From the NCBI GenBank assembly GCA_045107045.1, contig JBGCFR010000030.1, positions 1-64,000 on the forward strand: a DNA stretch of 64,000 nucleotides, written 5' to 3'. Positions 31,956-41,211 of this stretch are shown here, piece by piece. This DNA comes from Putridiphycobacter sp045107045 (GTDB taxonomy: Bacteria; Bacteroidota; Bacteroidia; Flavobacteriales_D; Crocinitomicaceae). Every line of letters begins with the position of its first letter. Position 1 is the stretch's first letter. The notes under the pieces are model-generated. The model worked only from the letters and a program-made list of their open reading frames with translations. It did no database searches and was not told the origin of the DNA. Position numbers and translations under genes: made by a program.

Positions 31956-33266
31956 ATGAAACGTTTATTCATCTTTTATTTATTGTCAGGGGTTATTCAA
32001 TTAAATGCACAAATTGTAACTGTGTATGGCTTGGTTAAGAATAGTGAAGGTGATTCTTTGCCTTTGGCAATTGTAAAGTATGGTAATTCCTCACAAAGCT
32101 ATACGCGAACAAAAAAGGATGGTACTTATGAATTTACAATTGAAAAATCGCTTTTAAAAGAGATTAAAGTATTTTACAGCAAACATCAAGATTTAAATTA
32201 TTTATTATCTGAAATAGACTATTCGAATATTATTAATAATCGCCTAGAAATAAATTTTATGATGTTCGATCGCATTTTAAAAGAAGTCATTGTCGGTACA
32301 AATTTGCCTGATACTTTTTTTAAATCTGATGACTTCAGTGTAGCTGATTTTGAGATTGACAAGAACGGACAAGTCATTTTATTAACTTATCCTAAAAAGC
32401 TAATGAAAGGAAGTGCAGTTAAAGTACTAGATGAAAATCAAAAAGTAATAGATACTTATCAATTTCCCGGACGCGCTATTAAATTAGAAACAGATTATCG
32501 GAAAAATGTGCATCTAATTACAAAAGAACATGTTTATCTAGTTGCTTTTATTGATCAGGAAATTCAGTTATTACAAGAAGATGTCAACCATTACTTCAAA
32601 TTTGTTTCGCCAATTTTAGATACTTTGGATGATAAATTCTACTATTCGAATTACTCTGAAATATATCCTGCATTTAACTATTTTCAGTTTAATACAACTG
32701 ATTCTGTTTATACAGTATTACTTGATGTGATAGATGAGCCATTAATGGAGCAATATAGGGCAGAATTTAAATTTTCGGATGTAAGAACAAGGCTTTGGGC
32801 TGCTAATAAAGAAATTGAAAGCGGCATAGATAAAGAGATTTGGGTTGGAGCAGCTATTTTTTCGAACTCAATTTATTATGATCCTTTGTATGCTCCTTTA
32901 TTTGTAAATCGGGATAGTATCCTTGTTTTTGATCATTATAAAAATCTAATGTTTAAGTACAGTAATGATTTAACTTATTGCGATAGTTTCCCAATTTCAT
33001 ATCACGAAAATGCTAGAAAAACTGGTTGGGAGCAACCCATTATTCAGGATAAAGTATCTGGTAAAATATATGTATTGTTTGAAAAGAATGGATACTCCTA
33101 CCTCAGTTTAGTTGATCTGTCAACGGGTAAAATTAAGTATTCTCGTAAACTCTATTTTAGATATGCAGAGAACATCAAAATAATCAATAATAAGGTTTAT
33201 TATATCTACCGCCCTTTCGAATCCATTCAAAAAAAATATATTTACACTGAGAATATAAATATTTAG
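31956..33266 (+). CDS. Exported protein with N-terminal CarboxypepD_reg-like domain
   Basis: The 436-residue protein has a signal peptide (to about residue 19) and a carboxypeptidase-regulatory-like beta sandwich (about 22-105; VYGLVKNSEGDSLPLAIVKYG, TKKDGTYEF), as found at the N-terminus of TonB-dependent receptors. The remaining 330 residues look like a beta propeller or repeated sheet (VADFEIDKNGQVILLTYPK, YHENARKTGWEQPIIQDKVSGKIYVLFEKNGY). No transporter barrel follows. The function is unknown; it may bind another surface protein. It overlaps gmhA convergently by 4 bases. Confidence 0.65.
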   Translation: MKRLFIFYLLSGVIQLNAQIVTVYGLVKNSEGDSLPLAIVKYGNSSQSYTRTKKDGTYEFTIEKSLLKEIKVFYSKHQDLNYLLSEIDYSNIINNRLEINFMMFDRILKEVIVGTNLPDTFFKSDDFSVADFEIDKNGQVILLTYPKKLMKGSAVKVLDENQKVIDTYQFPGRAIKLETDYRKNVHLITKEHVYLVAFIDQEIQLLQEDVNHYFKFVSPILDTLDDKFYYSNYSEIYPAFNYFQFNTTDSVYTVLLDVIDEPLMEQYRAEFKFSDVRTRLWAANKEIESGIDKEIWVGAAIFSNSIYYDPLYAPLFVNRDSILVFDHYKNLMFKYSNDLTYCDSFPISYHENARKTGWEQPIIQDKVSGKIYVLFEKNGYSYLSLVDLSTGKIKYSRKLYFRYAENIKIINNKVYYIYRPFESIQKKYIYTENINI

Positions 33267-33841
33267 TGATCAATATTTGATTCAATATAGTCGATCAATG
33301 CATGAATGATTTTAATATGAATTTCTTGAACCCGATCCGCATATTGACTCATTGGTGTTCTAATTTCAATGTCAGCCAATCTAGATAACTCGCCGCCATC
33401 TTTTCCTGTCAGTCCAACTACAAATATACCTTTGGATTTTGCACTTTTAACTGCTTCAATAATATTTTTAGAATTACCACTTGTAGAAATTGCCAAAAGG
33501 ACGTCATCAGATTTCCCCAAAGCTTCAACAAAACGTGAAAAAACAAAATCAAAACCATAGTCATTTGAGACACATGACATATGCGAAACATCAGAAATTG
33601 CTATAGCAGGAAGCGGTTTTCGGTTATCTCTAAAACGCCCTGTCATTTCTTCAGCAAAATGCATAGCGTCGCTCATTGAACCACCATTACCACATGACAT
33701 TATTTTTCCTCCAGCTTTAATTGATGCTATCATAGCATCTCCTGTTTTTTCAATTTTAGAAAAATTATCTTTATTTTCTATAAATGTTTTTAGAATTGAT
33801 TGCGCTTCTAAAAAATGGTTCAGTATTTGATTATTGTCCAT
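33263..33841 (-). CDS. gmhA: D-sedoheptulose-7-phosphate isomerase
   Basis: GmhA makes D-glycero-manno-heptose 7-phosphate, the first step toward heptose for lipopolysaccharide. The 192-residue SIS-domain protein matches: CGNGGSMSDAMHFAEEMTGRF (sugar phosphate and metal site), ISTSGNSKNI, GLTGKDGG, and a C-terminal HIKIIHALID. The other heptose genes (hldE, gmhB) are not nearby. A TACATTTG element lies 19 nt upstream. Confidence 0.93.
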   Translation of the reverse strand: MDNNQILNHFLEAQSILKTFIENKDNFSKIEKTGDAMIASIKAGGKIMSCGNGGSMSDAMHFAEEMTGRFRDNRKPLPAIAISDVSHMSCVSNDYGFDFVFSRFVEALGKSDDVLLAISTSGNSKNIIEAVKSAKSKGIFVVGLTGKDGGELSRLADIEIRTPMSQYADRVQEIHIKIIHALIDYIESNIDH

Positions 33842-33860
33842 AAAACAAGTGTGCTTTTGC

Positions 33861-33868
33861 CAAATGTA
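33861..33868 (-). promoter_or_regulatory. -7 element TACATTTG upstream of gmhA
   Basis: On the minus strand TACATTTG lies 19 nt before the gmhA ATG. No clear -33 TTTG is present. Confidence 0.45.
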
Positions 33869-33914
33869 ACAAATTTTGACTTCTTGAATTGTAAAGAAAT
33901 TATCAAACTTATAG

Positions 33915-33922
33915 TATATTTG
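33915..33922 (+). promoter_or_regulatory. -7 element TATATTTG upstream of the 33954 gene
   Basis: TATATTTG lies 31 nt before the ATG, with a TTG near 33889 that is slightly too far for ideal -33 spacing. Confidence 0.5.
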
Positions 33923-33953
33923 AATTCAGACAACAAAACCAAAAACAATTAAC

Positions 33954-34382
33954 ATGAAAAAAACATTTTTATTCCTTTTATTTTCAGCTTTTTTTATTCA
34001 GTCCTTTGCGCAAACAGGTTGTTATGCTGAATGGAAATCGGTGTTTGAGAAAAGAGGGGCATACACGGTCACTGATGATATGTATAGAAGTGTTATTCTA
34101 AGCTTTATTGAAGGTGAAGAATCTTACTGTATTTACGGAAAAGTAAGGGTAGAGAATGGTAAGATTGCTTCTATTTTTGTGCAGTACGAAGATGGAGAAT
34201 TTGCCTTAATGGATCAGCAATTTCAAAATAAAATGAATAGAGCGCCTGGCATTATTAACGGTATTTCTGAAGAAATAACTAACGAAGCTGGCGAAAAATT
34301 CTTTGTTTTATTCATAGACAAAATAAAACCAAAGAAAAGAGAATATAAGAAGGCTGCCGGACCCGGTGCAGAATTCAAATAA
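33954..34382 (+). CDS. Small secreted protein of unknown function
   Basis: The 142-residue product has a clear signal peptide (MKKTFLFLLFSAFFIQSFAQ) and a compact domain beginning TGCYAEWKSVFEKRGAYTV, with a lysine-rich tail (KPKKREYKKAAGPGAEFK). I do not recognise the family. It has its own promoter element and a strong terminator, so it is probably a monocistronic gene. Confidence 0.7.
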   Translation: MKKTFLFLLFSAFFIQSFAQTGCYAEWKSVFEKRGAYTVTDDMYRSVILSFIEGEESYCIYGKVRVENGKIASIFVQYEDGEFALMDQQFQNKMNRAPGIINGISEEITNEAGEKFFVLFIDKIKPKKREYKKAAGPGAEFK

Positions 34383-34421
34383 TTTAGGTTTAAGTCGGTA
34401 TTAAAATAACTACTAGTAAAT

Positions 34422-34453
34422 AAAAAAGGAGATATCTAGATATCTCCTTTTTT
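34422..34453. terminator. Bidirectional terminator between convergent genes
   Basis: A perfect 32-base palindrome (16 + 16) has AAAAAAGGAGATATCT and its complement as arms. It gives a T run on either strand and serves the genes ending at 34382 (plus) and 34473 (minus). Confidence 0.9.
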
Positions 34454-34472
34454 GTATCTAAGAATATTTATT

Positions 34473-35087
34473 TTAGAATTTAAGTGATAATCCTCCAGAA
34501 ATTAATGGTCCACCTAAGCCTAATTCAAGGTTTAGTCCTAAATTTTCTGTAAAAAAGTATCTAGTTCCTATAGCAAATCTTGCTGAAATAGGTATTATAG
34601 AACCTGTAAAAGAGCCTAGACTATAATTTGGGAAATCTGTTTTGCCTCCGACAGATCTAGTATTTGATCCTACGCCAAGTCCTATATAAGCATCAAGGTT
34701 TTCGTCTTGTACAAAATGATAATTTGCTCGAAGATGGAATCTAAATCGTCTTGAGTAAACGGTTAAGTCATAAGAACTATTAAAGGTACCATCAAGGTTT
34801 AGAGAATCTACTGTTCCAGTACCAGAAATACTGTTGTAAATAAAGTCTAATCCTAAACCAAAGTTATCAGCAATCATGAGTTCTGCCCTTAAACCAGCAG
34901 GCCCAATAGGTACAAGACCAATATCTTCATCAAATTCATCACCAATAATGACTTCTGCAAATGATTTTCCTAAATTAGGGAATCCATAATAGGGATCTAT
35001 AATTACATTCCCTTTTTCTAAAGCTTGAGTGAAAGAATAATTTACACTTATCAAAGCAAGTACTAAAACTAAAATATTTTTTTTCAT
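34473..35087 (-). CDS. Outer-membrane beta-barrel protein
   Basis: The 204-residue protein has a signal peptide (MKKNILVLVLALISVNYSFTQ) and repeated amphipathic strands (RAELMIADNFGLGLDFIY, RRFRFHLRANYHF, LDAYIGLGVGSN, ISARFAIGTRYFFTENLGLNLELGLG). It ends in Phe, the usual outer-membrane insertion signal. This is the OmpW/OMP_b-brl type of small barrel. The substrate or role is unknown. ATG 35087 is used; a TTG nine bases earlier is not needed. Confidence 0.85.
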   Translation of the reverse strand: MKKNILVLVLALISVNYSFTQALEKGNVIIDPYYGFPNLGKSFAEVIIGDEFDEDIGLVPIGPAGLRAELMIADNFGLGLDFIYNSISGTGTVDSLNLDGTFNSSYDLTVYSRRFRFHLRANYHFVQDENLDAYIGLGVGSNTRSVGGKTDFPNYSLGSFTGSIIPISARFAIGTRYFFTENLGLNLELGLGGPLISGGLSLKF

Positions 35088-35154
35088 AATTTTCAAATTA
35101 AGTTTTATTCATTATTTGTACGTTATCCCTATTTCTTAGTTACAAAGTGTACAA

Positions 35155-36408
35155 CTAAACAAGTATCTTGATCGGGTTTTCTAAGTAAGATTTTAATGTG
35201 AGTAAGAATTCGGATCCTATTGCACCATCTACAGCTCTATGGTCACATGACAAACTCAACATCATTACATTACCAGGAACAATTTGACCGTCTTTTACAA
35301 TTGGTGTTTGCTTAATGCCGCCTACTGATAGAATGCAGCCGTTAGGAGGATATATAATTGAAGTAAAGTCTTCAATTCCATACATACCAAGGTTAGAAAT
35401 TGCAAAAGTATTTCCTTCCATTTCCTGAGGCTGTAATTTTTTTGACTTAGCTCTAACAGCAAGGTCTTTTATTTCAGCTCCTATTTGGGCATAACCTTTA
35501 GTATCTGTAAATCGCACAACAGGCACTACAAGACCCTCATCTACAGCAACGGCCACGCCAATATGGATGTGATTATTATATCTAATTTTATCATCTAACC
35601 AATCGCAGTTTACTTTTGGGTGTTTTCTTAAAGCAGCAGCAGTAGCTTTAACCACCATGTCATTAAAAGATACTTTGACACCTTCATCTGCATTTAGTGA
35701 CTTTCTCATGGCAATAGCATTGTCCATATTTACCTCCATTTTTAAATAGAAATGAGGTGCAGAAAACTTTGAAGCAGATAGCGTTCTAGCAATGGCTTTT
35801 CGCATTTGCGATAATGGCTCGTCAGTGAATGATTCCGTTCCAGTAGGTGCTGCAAATATTGGAGCACTGGCTCCTGCAACTCCTGGTACATAATTTTCAA
35901 TATCTCGCTTTACAATTCTTCCATTGTCTCCAGTGCCACTAATGTGTGATAGATTAATATTGCGTTCTTCCGACATTTTTTTTGCTAATGGCGACACAAA
36001 AATTCTTCCATTGGGTGTTTCAACTGAAATTGATTCCTGTTGAACAGGTGGAGGGGGTGTAGCAACTGGTTCTGCTTTAGCAACTGGAGTTTCCTTTTTA
36101 GGGGTCTCAGGCACACTTTCCTCAACTGCTTCTGTTGTTGCTTCAGCTAACAAGGCGGTAATGTCTTCACCTTTCTGACCAATAACAGCCAATACTTCGT
36201 TTACAGGTGTTGCATCACCTTTTTGAACACCAATGTGCAATAAAACACCATCATAGAATGATTCAAACTCCATGGTTGCCTTATCCGTTTCAATTTCGGC
36301 TAATAATTCACCTTCTGATACTTCATCACCAACTTTTTTGTGCCATTCAGCAACCACTCCTTCAGTCATGGTGTCAGATAATTTTGGCATTCTAACTATT
36401 TCAGCCAT
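35155..36408 (-). CDS. pdhC: Pyruvate dehydrogenase E2 (dihydrolipoamide acetyltransferase)
   Basis: The 417-residue E2 has one lipoyl domain (about 1-78; lipoyl Lys in ETDKATMEFES), an Ala/Pro/Glu-rich linker, a peripheral-subunit-binding domain (about 132-170; VSPLAKKMSEERNINLSHI) and a catalytic domain ending with SCDHRAVDGAIGSEFL, which holds the active-site His. It transfers acetyl groups from E1 to CoA. It follows pdhA by 20 bases. Many Bacteroidota E2 proteins that I recall have two lipoyl domains, so the single domain is worth noting. E1 beta is not present in the window. Confidence 0.95.
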   Translation of the reverse strand: MAEIVRMPKLSDTMTEGVVAEWHKKVGDEVSEGELLAEIETDKATMEFESFYDGVLLHIGVQKGDATPVNEVLAVIGQKGEDITALLAEATTEAVEESVPETPKKETPVAKAEPVATPPPPVQQESISVETPNGRIFVSPLAKKMSEERNINLSHISGTGDNGRIVKRDIENYVPGVAGASAPIFAAPTGTESFTDEPLSQMRKAIARTLSASKFSAPHFYLKMEVNMDNAIAMRKSLNADEGVKVSFNDMVVKATAAALRKHPKVNCDWLDDKIRYNNHIHIGVAVAVDEGLVVPVVRFTDTKGYAQIGAEIKDLAVRAKSKKLQPQEMEGNTFAISNLGMYGIEDFTSIIYPPNGCILSVGGIKQTPIVKDGQIVPGNVMMLSLSCDHRAVDGAIGSEFLLTLKSYLENPIKILV

Positions 36409-36428
36409 AATAATTTCTTTTTTTAAGG

Positions 36429-37475
36429 TTATGCTAAAAACTCATTAATATAAGGATAGTCTTCTTGCTGATAGACATCTTTATACAATTCTTCTTTTTC
36501 TGGAAAAGGAGAATCTTCCGCAAATTTAACAGCGTCTAACACTTCTTTTTTAGTGTCTGCTTCAATCTTATCAATTTGTTTTTGAGTTAAATATTTATTC
36601 TCTTTAATCACATCTAGTACGTGAACAATTGGGTCACGTTCCATCCAATCACTTACTTCTCCTTTTGATCTGTACTTTTGAGGATCTGACATTGAATGCC
36701 CTTTGTATCTATATGTTCTTATGTCCAATAATGTTGGTCCTTCGCCGTTTCGGGCTCTAGTAGATGCTTCTTCAATGGCTTCGTGAACCGCTTCAGGGCT
36801 CATTCCATCTACAATAAATGAAGGCATTTCATAAGAGTCGCCTATTTTCGACATATCAGTTACATTTGTCGTCCTCTCTACAGAAGTGCCCATGGCGTAA
36901 TTATTATTTTCAATAATAAATATTACTGGCAATTTCCAAAGCATAGCCATGTTAAATGTTTCATGCAAAGCACCCTGTCTTGCAGCACCATCTCCAAATG
37001 AACAGAAGCAAACATTTTTGGTTTTATTATATTTTTCGGCAAATGCAATACCAGCTCCCATAGGAATTTGAGCACCAACTATACCATGTCCACCATAGAA
37101 CCCTCTTTCAACATCAAAAAAGTGCATAGAACCTCCTTTACCTTTTGAACAACCTGTCGCTCTTCCGTAGAGTTCCGCCATTAAAAATTTAGGATCAGTT
37201 CCGAGTGCAATAGGATGACCATGATCACGGTAGGCAGTGATGTGTTTATCTCCTTTTTGAGAGCCTGAAACTGTTCCAGCAGCAATGGCTTCTTGTCCGA
37301 TATATACATGAAGGAAACCTCCAAATTTTTGTTGAATATAAAGTTGAGATATTTTCTCTTCAAAACGTCGAATCATCAGCATATCCTTATACCATTTGAT
37401 ATAGGTTTCTTTTGAGAATTTACTACCTTTTGTTTTTCTGGTAGTTTTAGTAGGAGTTGCTTTTTTAACAGCCAT
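36429..37475 (-). CDS. pdhA: Pyruvate dehydrogenase E1 component, alpha subunit
   Basis: The 348-residue E1 alpha binds thiamine diphosphate and decarboxylates pyruvate. Motifs are IGQEAIAAGTVS, AYRDHGH, SKGKGGSMHFFD, the ThDP segment FGDGAARQGALHETFNMA, and phosphorylation-loop-like RYKGHSMSDPQKYR. A lysine/threonine-rich N-terminal tail precedes the fold. It is co-transcribed with pdhC from a TATATTTG promoter. The beta subunit must be encoded elsewhere. Confidence 0.96.
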   Translation of the reverse strand: MAVKKATPTKTTRKTKGSKFSKETYIKWYKDMLMIRRFEEKISQLYIQQKFGGFLHVYIGQEAIAAGTVSGSQKGDKHITAYRDHGHPIALGTDPKFLMAELYGRATGCSKGKGGSMHFFDVERGFYGGHGIVGAQIPMGAGIAFAEKYNKTKNVCFCSFGDGAARQGALHETFNMAMLWKLPVIFIIENNNYAMGTSVERTTNVTDMSKIGDSYEMPSFIVDGMSPEAVHEAIEEASTRARNGEGPTLLDIRTYRYKGHSMSDPQKYRSKGEVSDWMERDPIVHVLDVIKENKYLTQKQIDKIEADTKKEVLDAVKFAEDSPFPEKEELYKDVYQQEDYPYINEFLA

Positions 37476-37502
37476 AATATTTCCTTGTTATTTGCTAATG
37501 GA

Positions 37503-37510
37503 CAAATATA
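37503..37510 (-). promoter_or_regulatory. -7 element TATATTTG upstream of pdhA
   Basis: On the minus strand TATATTTG lies 27 nt before the pdhA ATG. The -33 region is AT-rich without a clear TTTG. Confidence 0.5.
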
Positions 37511-37588
37511 AAAGTTTAATTTTTAAAACGTATTATTAATTCTATAAATTATGAGGGACAAATAACATAAAAAAAACAAAAAAAAAAA

Positions 37589-37611
37589 AGCCCTCTGCAT
37601 AACAGAAGGCT
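37589..37611 (-). terminator. Terminator after rpmH
   Basis: On the minus strand a 9-bp stem (AGCCTTCTG/CAGAGGGCT, one G-U) with a 5-nt loop is followed by a run of ten T. It starts about 22 bases after the rpmH stop. Confidence 0.88.
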
Positions 37612-37633
37612 TTCATAAAATTTTATTATAAAA

Positions 37634-37795
37634 TTATCTTTTTGCTAATCTTTCTGAAGATATAGATAGTTTTTTTCTCCCTTTTCTTCTACGTGCTTTT
37701 ATAACAGCTCTACCATTTTTAGTTGCCATTCTACTTCTGAAACCGTGTTTGTTTCTTCTTTTTCTTAATGATGGTTGAAACGTTCTTTTACTCAT
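37634..37795 (-). CDS. rpmH: 50S ribosomal protein L34
   Basis: This 53-residue, very basic protein begins MSKRTFQPSLRKRRNKHGFR and contains SRMATKNGRAVIKARRRKGRKKL, the complete L34 signature. L34 sits near the large-subunit surface. In Bacteroidota it has a short C-terminal extension, as here (SISSERLAKR). It is a single gene with its own well-formed promoter and terminator; rnpA does not follow, unlike in many other bacteria. Confidence 0.97.
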   Translation of the reverse strand: MSKRTFQPSLRKRRNKHGFRSRMATKNGRAVIKARRRKGRKKLSISSERLAKR

Positions 37796-37846
37796 TTCTC
37801 AAGCGTTTTAAATATATTTTAAATCTATTTTTCTTAAATCGGACTG

Positions 37847-37876
37847 CAAAGATACACAAATTTCAGTGACATCAAA
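37847..37876 (-). promoter_or_regulatory. Promoter TTTG-N18-TATCTTTG for rpmH
   Basis: On the minus strand TTTG (37873-37876) and TATCTTTG (37847-37854) are 18 nt apart, a near-consensus Bacteroidota promoter, leaving a leader of about 45 nt. Confidence 0.75.
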
Positions 37877-37937
37877 GCAATATCAAAAAAAACATCATTT
37901 TATTTTCATCAAATATCTGCTGGTTATAAAATCAATG

Positions 37938-37945
37938 TATTTTTG
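37938..37945 (+). promoter_or_regulatory. -7 element TATTTTTG upstream of the ABC exporter gene
   Basis: TATTTTTG is 18 nt before ATG 37964. The in-frame TTG at 37943 lies inside the element and is rejected as a start. Confidence 0.5.
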
Positions 37946-37963
37946 TGCAAAAGTAAACATTAT

Positions 37964-39760
37964 ATGCTAAGTCGGAGTAAAAAAGAAGAAAAGGTAAAGC
38001 TATCTTCTGAGTCTTTAAAAAAAGCGAAGAATTTTTTAAGTTTTTTGAAGCCATACCGATTTTTATACAGTGTTGGTTGGGTGTTTTTGATCTTGTCTAG
38101 CTTTACATCAATGCTATTTCCGTTATTAATGGGGCAACTGCTTGGAAAGGATAGTTCAGAAGTGTCAAGTATTCCTAACTCTATGCTTGATTTACCAAAT
38201 ATAGGTGTCAGAGGTATATTAATCTTAATGGTCATTGTATTCGCTGCACAAGCAATTTTCTCCTTTTTTAGGGTAGTCATTTTTTCAAATGTGACAGAAA
38301 AAACGCTGAAAGATTTGAAAAATAAAGCAATCAGTAAGTTAATTCATTTCCCGGTTAAGTTCTATAATCAAAATAAAGTCGGAGAGTTAACCTCTAGAAT
38401 TGCCACAGATATCAATTTACTTCAGGATACTTTAAATACAACTATAGCCGAATTTTTCAGACAATTTATCACAATAATTATTGGGGTTGGATTTATTTTG
38501 TATGCTTCGTGGCATTTAGCATTGTGGATGTTGGCGATTATTCCAGTTGTAGCTATTGCTGCAGTTATATTTGGTCGATTTGTTAGAAAACTATCAAAAA
38601 AAGCACAAGATGAATCCGCAAAATCTAATGCAATTCTTGAAGAGATTTTAATGGGGATATTCAATGTAAAGTCTTTTACAAATGAAACATATGAATTAAA
38701 TAGATACAATGCTAAGGTTGATTCCGTCTCGAGATTGGGAATAAAAAATGGTTTGTTAAGGGGAGCGTTTGTCTCATTCATTGTCTTTGCACTTTTTGGT
38801 GCGATTGCTTTTATCGTTTGGAAAGCCAAAACTATGGTGCCAAATGAAATCTCTAATGAGGAATTTTATGCTTTCGTTTTATATACCATTTTTGTGGGTG
38901 CTTCTTTTGCCTCCCTTCCTGATTTATATGGAAAAATACAAAAGGCAATTGGTGCTTCTGAGTACCTTATGAATTTAATTCAAACAGAAGTTGAAGAATC
39001 GGAAGAACTCAAAGATATCATAGAATTTAAAGGTAATGTTGAATTCAAAAATGTTGAATTTGCCTATCCGTCTCGACCTGATGTTAAAGTGTTAAAAGGA
39101 GTTAGTTTTAATGCCAATTATGGTAAAACAATAGCCCTAGTGGGAAGTTCTGGTGCTGGTAAGTCTACTATTTCTGCCTTGCTACTAAAGTACTATAATG
39201 TGAATGCAGGTGCTATTCTCTTTGATGGAAAAGATATTAGCCATTATTCCAATGAAAGTATACGAAAACAAATGGCTATAGTGCCTCAAGATGTTATTTT
39301 ATTTAGCGGAAGCATTAGAAATAATATTGCTTATGGTGATTTGGAAGCAACTGATGAGGAGATTAAAGCTGCTGCTAAAAAGGCGAATGCTTTTGAGTTT
39401 ATTAGTGAATTTCCTGATGGGTTTGAAACAGAGGTAGGGGATAGAGGAATCCAATTGTCAGGTGGACAAAAGCAGAGAGTAGCTATTGCAAGAGCAGTTC
39501 TTAAAAATCCAAAACTGTTAATACTTGACGAAGCCACAAGTGCATTGGATACTGAATCAGAAAAATTAGTTCAAGATGCACTGGATAAATTAATGGAAAA
39601 TAGAACCTCAATTGTTATTGCTCACCGACTATCGACTATTAAAAACGCAGACCTTATTCTAGTTTTAGAAAACGGAAAGGTTAAACAACAAGGTAAACAT
39701 GATGATTTAATTGCTAATACGGACGGGATCTACTACCAGCTTAATAATAATCAGGTCTAG
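37964..39760 (+). CDS. MsbA-like ABC transporter, fused permease and ATPase
   Basis: The 598-residue half-transporter has a six-helix type 1 exporter domain (about 25-330) and an ATP-binding domain (about 350-598). Motifs are Walker A GSSGAGKST, Q-loop VPQDVILFSG, signature LSGGQKQR, Walker B LLILDEATSALD and H-loop AHRLS. It should work as a homodimer exporting a lipid or other amphipathic substrate. Lipid A flipping (MsbA) is possible but not proven by sequence alone. It is monocistronic and convergent with the PIG-V-like gene, 5 bases away. Confidence 0.9.
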   Translation: MLSRSKKEEKVKLSSESLKKAKNFLSFLKPYRFLYSVGWVFLILSSFTSMLFPLLMGQLLGKDSSEVSSIPNSMLDLPNIGVRGILILMVIVFAAQAIFSFFRVVIFSNVTEKTLKDLKNKAISKLIHFPVKFYNQNKVGELTSRIATDINLLQDTLNTTIAEFFRQFITIIIGVGFILYASWHLALWMLAIIPVVAIAAVIFGRFVRKLSKKAQDESAKSNAILEEILMGIFNVKSFTNETYELNRYNAKVDSVSRLGIKNGLLRGAFVSFIVFALFGAIAFIVWKAKTMVPNEISNEEFYAFVLYTIFVGASFASLPDLYGKIQKAIGASEYLMNLIQTEVEESEELKDIIEFKGNVEFKNVEFAYPSRPDVKVLKGVSFNANYGKTIALVGSSGAGKSTISALLLKYYNVNAGAILFDGKDISHYSNESIRKQMAIVPQDVILFSGSIRNNIAYGDLEATDEEIKAAAKKANAFEFISEFPDGFETEVGDRGIQLSGGQKQRVAIARAVLKNPKLLILDEATSALDTESEKLVQDALDKLMENRTSIVIAHRLSTIKNADLILVLENGKVKQQGKHDDLIANTDGIYYQLNNNQV

Positions 39761-39765
39761 TTTAT

Positions 39766-41163
39766 CTAGGTGAATATCCAACCATTACTCAAGTAACTAT
39801 TAAATAAGAATGTAGTCCATACGGTACTTGCTGAAACAAGTACTACAAGCATTGCTATGTCAAGTATTTTAGGTATCCATTTTCTAAATATCAAGTAAGC
39901 AGTTGTAATTATCAATAGATACATGCCTAGATAAGAAAAAGTAAACCTGACTCCACCATATGGAACATTGTACAAGAAGAGAATCATTAAAGACAATGCA
40001 ATACTATAAATGATAAATAAGTAACGAAACCTAGTTCGTTTAATATATCCAAGTAAAAGAATTACCCCCATATAAAATAGAGGAGAGGTCAGCGTAAAAC
40101 GAAAGTAGCTATGTAAGTTGCCTTTTGAAGTAATGAGTGTAAAAATTAACAACCCTGTAATATAAAAAGCGGATACAAGAAACAGGTAATTGGATTTGTT
40201 CTCCTTGATGGTATCCAAAAAAGTGAATGATTTGGTTAAAGTGCTTACAAGAATGTACAAACCAAATACAAGAGCAGGAATAGAGATCACTATAATGGCA
40301 AATACATTCATACCAAAACCTTCGATACTCCAGTCGACAATAGCACCAATTTTTTGAACTCCCCCAGACCAATAGGCGTGAGAATCAGAAAATGCTGTCC
40401 AAGAACCAGAAGATATATATTGAATAATAATTGCAAGACTATAACCTAATCCGAAGGGAAGTGCCTTAGCAAAAGAATCTTTCAAAAATTGTTTTAGATT
40501 TCTGTGACGACATGCAGTGAGTAGCTCTACTGCTAAAATGGCAAACAGCACAAATATGGTTGCTGGTCTGACCATAGCTGTTAATAATGCGCCAGTAAAA
40601 TAGAGATAGTATCTATTCCTGATAATGCCTGCTGCAGCAATCGCCATACAAAATAGAAACATGGCCTCAGTATATGGAATAATAAAAATGATAGAAGTAG
40701 GAAGAGTAAGAAGCAGCGCGAATTGAATTGTTTTATCGTAAGAGGTGCTTTTTGATAGCAAAAAGAACAAGAGCATCAGCCCTATGGCATATAAACTATA
40801 ATTTATCAGTACAATTTGAAAGGCAGAGCTATTTGTTATTTTCCAAAGTGAAGGAAAAAGAGGGAAAAAGGCTGCCCTAACATTTCCGTGACAATCTTTT
40901 TCTTTTTTATACATTCTCTCACTAATGCAATGATATATTGATGCATCCCACCATAGCAAATTGTTGTGATTGATTTCAACATATGGTTTACTCACTTTCT
41001 TAACCTTGTATTTGTTCCAACTGCCAGTTCTTTCATAGTTTTTTGACACTTTGCCAAGGGTGCTGTTGTAGACTTGTTCATTCTGAAATAGTTTAAACAC
41101 CCCTAGTAACAGCAGTAGGTTAATAATACTGATGCTTGTATATATGAGGAATTGCTTTTTCAT
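39766..41163 (-). CDS. PIG-V-like (GT76-type) membrane glycosyltransferase
   Basis: The 465-residue protein has about ten membrane helices. After the first helix and a long luminal loop comes LLWWDASIYHCISERM, then AAFFPLFPSLWKI, then IPYTEAMFLF. This order (WD motif, FFPxxP, S/T-x-YxEx-F) matches bacterial PIG-V/GPI-mannosyltransferase-II-like proteins. It probably transfers a sugar from a polyprenyl phosphate donor at the outer face of the inner membrane. It follows the SGNH/MBOAT pair on the same strand after 48 bases, so it may work on the same glycan. Confidence 0.65.
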   Translation of the reverse strand: MKKQFLIYTSISIINLLLLLGVFKLFQNEQVYNSTLGKVSKNYERTGSWNKYKVKKVSKPYVEINHNNLLWWDASIYHCISERMYKKEKDCHGNVRAAFFPLFPSLWKITNSSAFQIVLINYSLYAIGLMLLFFLLSKSTSYDKTIQFALLLTLPTSIIFIIPYTEAMFLFCMAIAAAGIIRNRYYLYFTGALLTAMVRPATIFVLFAILAVELLTACRHRNLKQFLKDSFAKALPFGLGYSLAIIIQYISSGSWTAFSDSHAYWSGGVQKIGAIVDWSIEGFGMNVFAIIVISIPALVFGLYILVSTLTKSFTFLDTIKENKSNYLFLVSAFYITGLLIFTLITSKGNLHSYFRFTLTSPLFYMGVILLLGYIKRTRFRYLFIIYSIALSLMILFLYNVPYGGVRFTFSYLGMYLLIITTAYLIFRKWIPKILDIAMLVVLVSASTVWTTFLFNSYLSNGWIFT

Positions 41164-41211
41164 TAGGGTTAAATCTAATAAGATTAATTGTTTTTAACTT
41201 TATTTACTGAT

